Of a stretch of 22,231 nucleotides of DNA, positions 21,875-22,231 are shown piece after piece. The stretch's first letter is position 1. Every line of letters begins with the position of its first letter. The position numbers and the translations under genes were made by a program. The notes below the pieces were generated by a model. It made no database searches, was not told the origin of the DNA, and worked only from the letters and a program-made list of their open reading frames with translations. Location: the NCBI GenBank assembly GCA_016303265.1, contig JAEDLZ010000013.1, forward strand, positions 1 through 22,231. The letters are read 5' to 3'. This DNA is from Clostridiales bacterium (GTDB lineage Bacteria > Bacillota > Clostridia > Monoglobales > Monoglobaceae).

Positions 21875-22231
21875 ATGAAAAAAGCTGTGAGTTTACTCGT
21901 TTGCGCGTTTATGCTTTTCTCCGTATGCTTTGCGGCAAATTTTTCTGATATGCCTGACGACTGGTCAAAGGCGTCCCTTGAAAAGGCTGTGGAAAACGGT
22001 CTTATCTCCGGCTCGGACGGAATGATTTTTCCCTATGACAATATGACAAGAGCGCAGATGGCAACCATCATGGTTCGCGCACTTGGGGCGAGTGCTAAGG
22101 CTGATATATCAGGCTTTGCCGATGTTTCCCCCGATGCATGGTATTATGATTCAATGGCTAAGGCTGTTGCCATGGGCGCTTTCACGGGTGACGGCAAAAG
22201 CCTTAACCCCAACGCAAATATCACCAGGCAG
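21875..22231 (+). CDS. S-layer homology (SLH) domain protein, N-terminal part
   Basis: The gene runs off the right edge; 119 codons are present. A signal peptide (about 1-21, ending CFAA) leads directly into two SLH repeats: FSDMPDDWSKASLEKAVENG with MTRAQMATIMVRALG, and FADVSPDAWYYDSMAKAVAMG with GDGKSLNPNANITRQ. SLH repeats hold proteins on pyruvylated secondary wall polymers, so this is a cell-surface protein. N-terminal SLH modules usually precede an enzymatic or adhesive part that is outside the window. ATG at 21875, with AAGGA 11 bases upstream. Confidence 0.93.
   Translation, partial: MKKAVSLLVCAFMLFSVCFAANFSDMPDDWSKASLEKAVENGLISGSDGMIFPYDNMTRAQMATIMVRALGASAKADISGFADVSPDAWYYDSMAKAVAMGAFTGDGKSLNPNANITRQ

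Noticed and set aside
1..22231. CRISPR array, tRNA, rRNA, insertion sequence or prophage
   Set aside because: I saw no regularly spaced repeats, tRNA or rRNA signatures, transposase or phage genes on either strand.

Overview
The window looks like a chromosomal segment of an anaerobic, probably spore-forming member of the Clostridia. Supporting signs: oxygen-sensitive class III ribonucleotide reductase (nrdDG), a LysM-GH18 enzyme of the SleL/YaaH spore-cortex type, an M14 peptidase of the diaminopimelate-peptidase type, a DacF-type carboxypeptidase, an S-layer-homology protein, AGGAGG-type ribosome binding sites, some TTG starts and TTGACA-17-TATAAT promoters. Nearly every gene belongs to a known family. 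I see no phage, transposase, CRISPR, tRNA or rRNA, and no convincing new multi-gene system. The unusual material is in the control regions and at the left edge.

Layout. 1-98: a 62-base near-copy of an internal piece of trkA. 99-1457 (-): trkA. 1609-4588 (-): nrdD-nrdG, with a strong promoter carrying two NrdR-box-like sites, and a perfect hairpin plus a repeat-like insert between the two genes. 4932-7603 (-): metN-metI-metQ, a methionine ABC importer with two tandem promoters but no visible S-box. 8007-8660 (-): a four-helix membrane protein of unknown function. 8747-10033 (-): the LysM-GH18 enzyme. 10088-11716 (-): an NhaC-family transporter behind a clear lysine riboswitch (L-box) and terminator, so it is probably a lysine transporter. 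12148-14836 (-): argG-argH.

14992-16913 (+): ruvC and an orphan PAS histidine kinase, separated by a tandem duplication of 44/46 bases. 17045-19499 (-): tsaE-tsaB-dacF, overlapping genes. 19634-20615 (+): a dCMP-deaminase-type enzyme and a small lipoprotein. 20810-21730 (-): the M14 peptidase. 21875-22231 (+): the start of an SLH-domain protein, cut by the window edge.

How the parts relate. Nucleotide supply is represented by NrdDG and the deaminase, amino acid supply by MetNIQ, ArgGH and the L-box transporter, and cell-wall or spore-wall remodelling by the LysM-GH18 enzyme, DacF, the M14 peptidase and the SLH protein. The most interesting regulatory reading is at the LysM-GH18 gene. Its Shine-Dalgarno sequence lies in the 3' arm of the hairpin that follows the transporter gene, and the loop of that hairpin contains a sigma-E-like -10 sequence. 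A similar sigma-E-like promoter precedes the M14 peptidase. This suggests, but does not prove, that both wall hydrolases are switched on in the mother cell.
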